Below are positions 63,779 to 64,000 of a DNA stretch of 64,000 bases, piece by piece (the stretch's first letter is position 1; every line of letters starts with the position of its first letter). The stretch comes from Flavobacterium sp. (GTDB lineage: Bacteria; Bacteroidota; Bacteroidia; Flavobacteriales; Flavobacteriaceae). The translations under genes were made by a program, and so were the position numbers. Where the stretch lies: positions 174,984 to 238,983 of the forward strand of contig NZ_SEBR01000005.1 in assembly GCF_004295795.1 (NCBI RefSeq), given 5' to 3'. The notes under the pieces were generated by a model. That model saw only the letters and a list, made by a program, of their open reading frames with translations. It searched no databases and was not told the origin of the DNA.

Positions 63779-63884
63779 TCATGAATTATGACAAGGTAGT
63801 GGCGCGAAGTTGTAGCTAAACCGCAATGGCATTGACGGCACCTCTTGTGTGAGTTTTTTAATTTTGGAACTTTTCACACAGATT

Positions 63885-64000
63885 TGAACTGCACCCAAAA
63901 AGTTAGACACAATTTTGGGGTATCCTATGGAAAGAAAAGTAAAGCACAGTTATGATTTTAAGCTCCATTGTGTCGAAGAGGTCTTAAGGGGCCGATCTGC
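63885..64000 (+). mobile_element. Left end of an IS3-family insertion sequence
   Basis: TGAACTGCACCCAAAAAGTT at 63885 matches the terminal inverted repeat of IS3-family (IS150-like) elements, which starts TGnACTGCACCC. The element continues past the window. A start of orfA lies at 63927. Confidence 0.75.
63927..64000 (+). CDS. IS3-family transposase orfA, 5' part only
   Basis: ATG at 63927 opens a frame that reads MERKVKHSYDFKLHCVEEVL-RGRS and runs off the window. YDFKLHCVEEVLRG resembles the N-terminal helix-turn-helix of IS3 orfA proteins. Confidence 0.7.
   Translation, partial: MERKVKHSYDFKLHCVEEVLRGRS

Overview
The window looks like a Flavobacteriaceae (Bacteroidota) chromosome segment. 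Three things point there: type IX secretion (T9SS) C-terminal sorting domains on three large secreted proteins, TAnnTTTG-type promoter boxes (one tRNA promoter and the rbfA promoter have the exact TTG-N19-TAnnTTTG layout), and few Shine-Dalgarno sequences. Most of it reads as ordinary chromosome; two accessory blocks and several dispersed repeats stand out.

Layout. 0.2-6.0 kb: a C45-type acyltransferase/peptidase translationally coupled to a phenylacetate-CoA-ligase-like enzyme (possibly the edge of a pigment cluster that continues upstream), a dihydrouridine synthase, a DUF983 protein and an AraC regulator. 6.0-15.4 kb (minus strand): a four-gene RHS locus: T9SS propeller-like protein, large RHS partner, DUF6443/RHS protein with a lipase-like tip, and a small membrane protein that is a candidate immunity protein. 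15.6-18.8 kb: FtsX/LolE-like permease, rbfA, methylmalonyl-CoA epimerase, a VOC protein and a CAT-anticodon tRNA. 18.9-27.0 kb: a dense group of short-chain dehydrogenases, AraC regulators, VOC, NTF2-like, GlcG-like and ABM-domain proteins that looks like a co-regulated small-molecule redox cluster. 27.1-39 kb: a ferritin-like DUF892 protein, a 2592-residue T9SS surface protein with MopE-type calcium-binding repeats, then 1.3 kb of repeats including a 1.02-kb inverted-repeat element that has replaced the 3' end of a TPR regulator gene. 39-44.8 kb: SF2 helicase, a histidine kinase with two receiver proteins, HxlR regulator with divergent SDR, and an NlpE-like protein.

44.9-50.3 kb (minus strand) is the most unusual operon: a beta-rich 269-residue protein of unknown function, a papain-like C1 peptidase, a caspase-like C14 peptidase with a long C-terminal extension, and an alpha/beta hydrolase. 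All four are overlapping or separated by 7 nt, and are followed by two small unknown proteins, one with a membrane anchor. Caspase next to a small beta protein recalls bacterial gasdermin-type abortive defence, but the second protease and the hydrolase make the set different; the gasdermin comparison is only by eye.

51.3-63.4 kb (plus strand) is a second, paralogous RHS locus in the same gene order, with a different toxin tip and different small downstream protein, followed by a displaced, frameshifted RHS core/tip fragment with its own lipoprotein. Both loci share a conserved leader just upstream of the propeller gene. The window ends inside the left end of an IS3-family element. The picture is of T9SS-linked RHS polymorphic toxins evolving by tip exchange beside a candidate protease-based defence operon.
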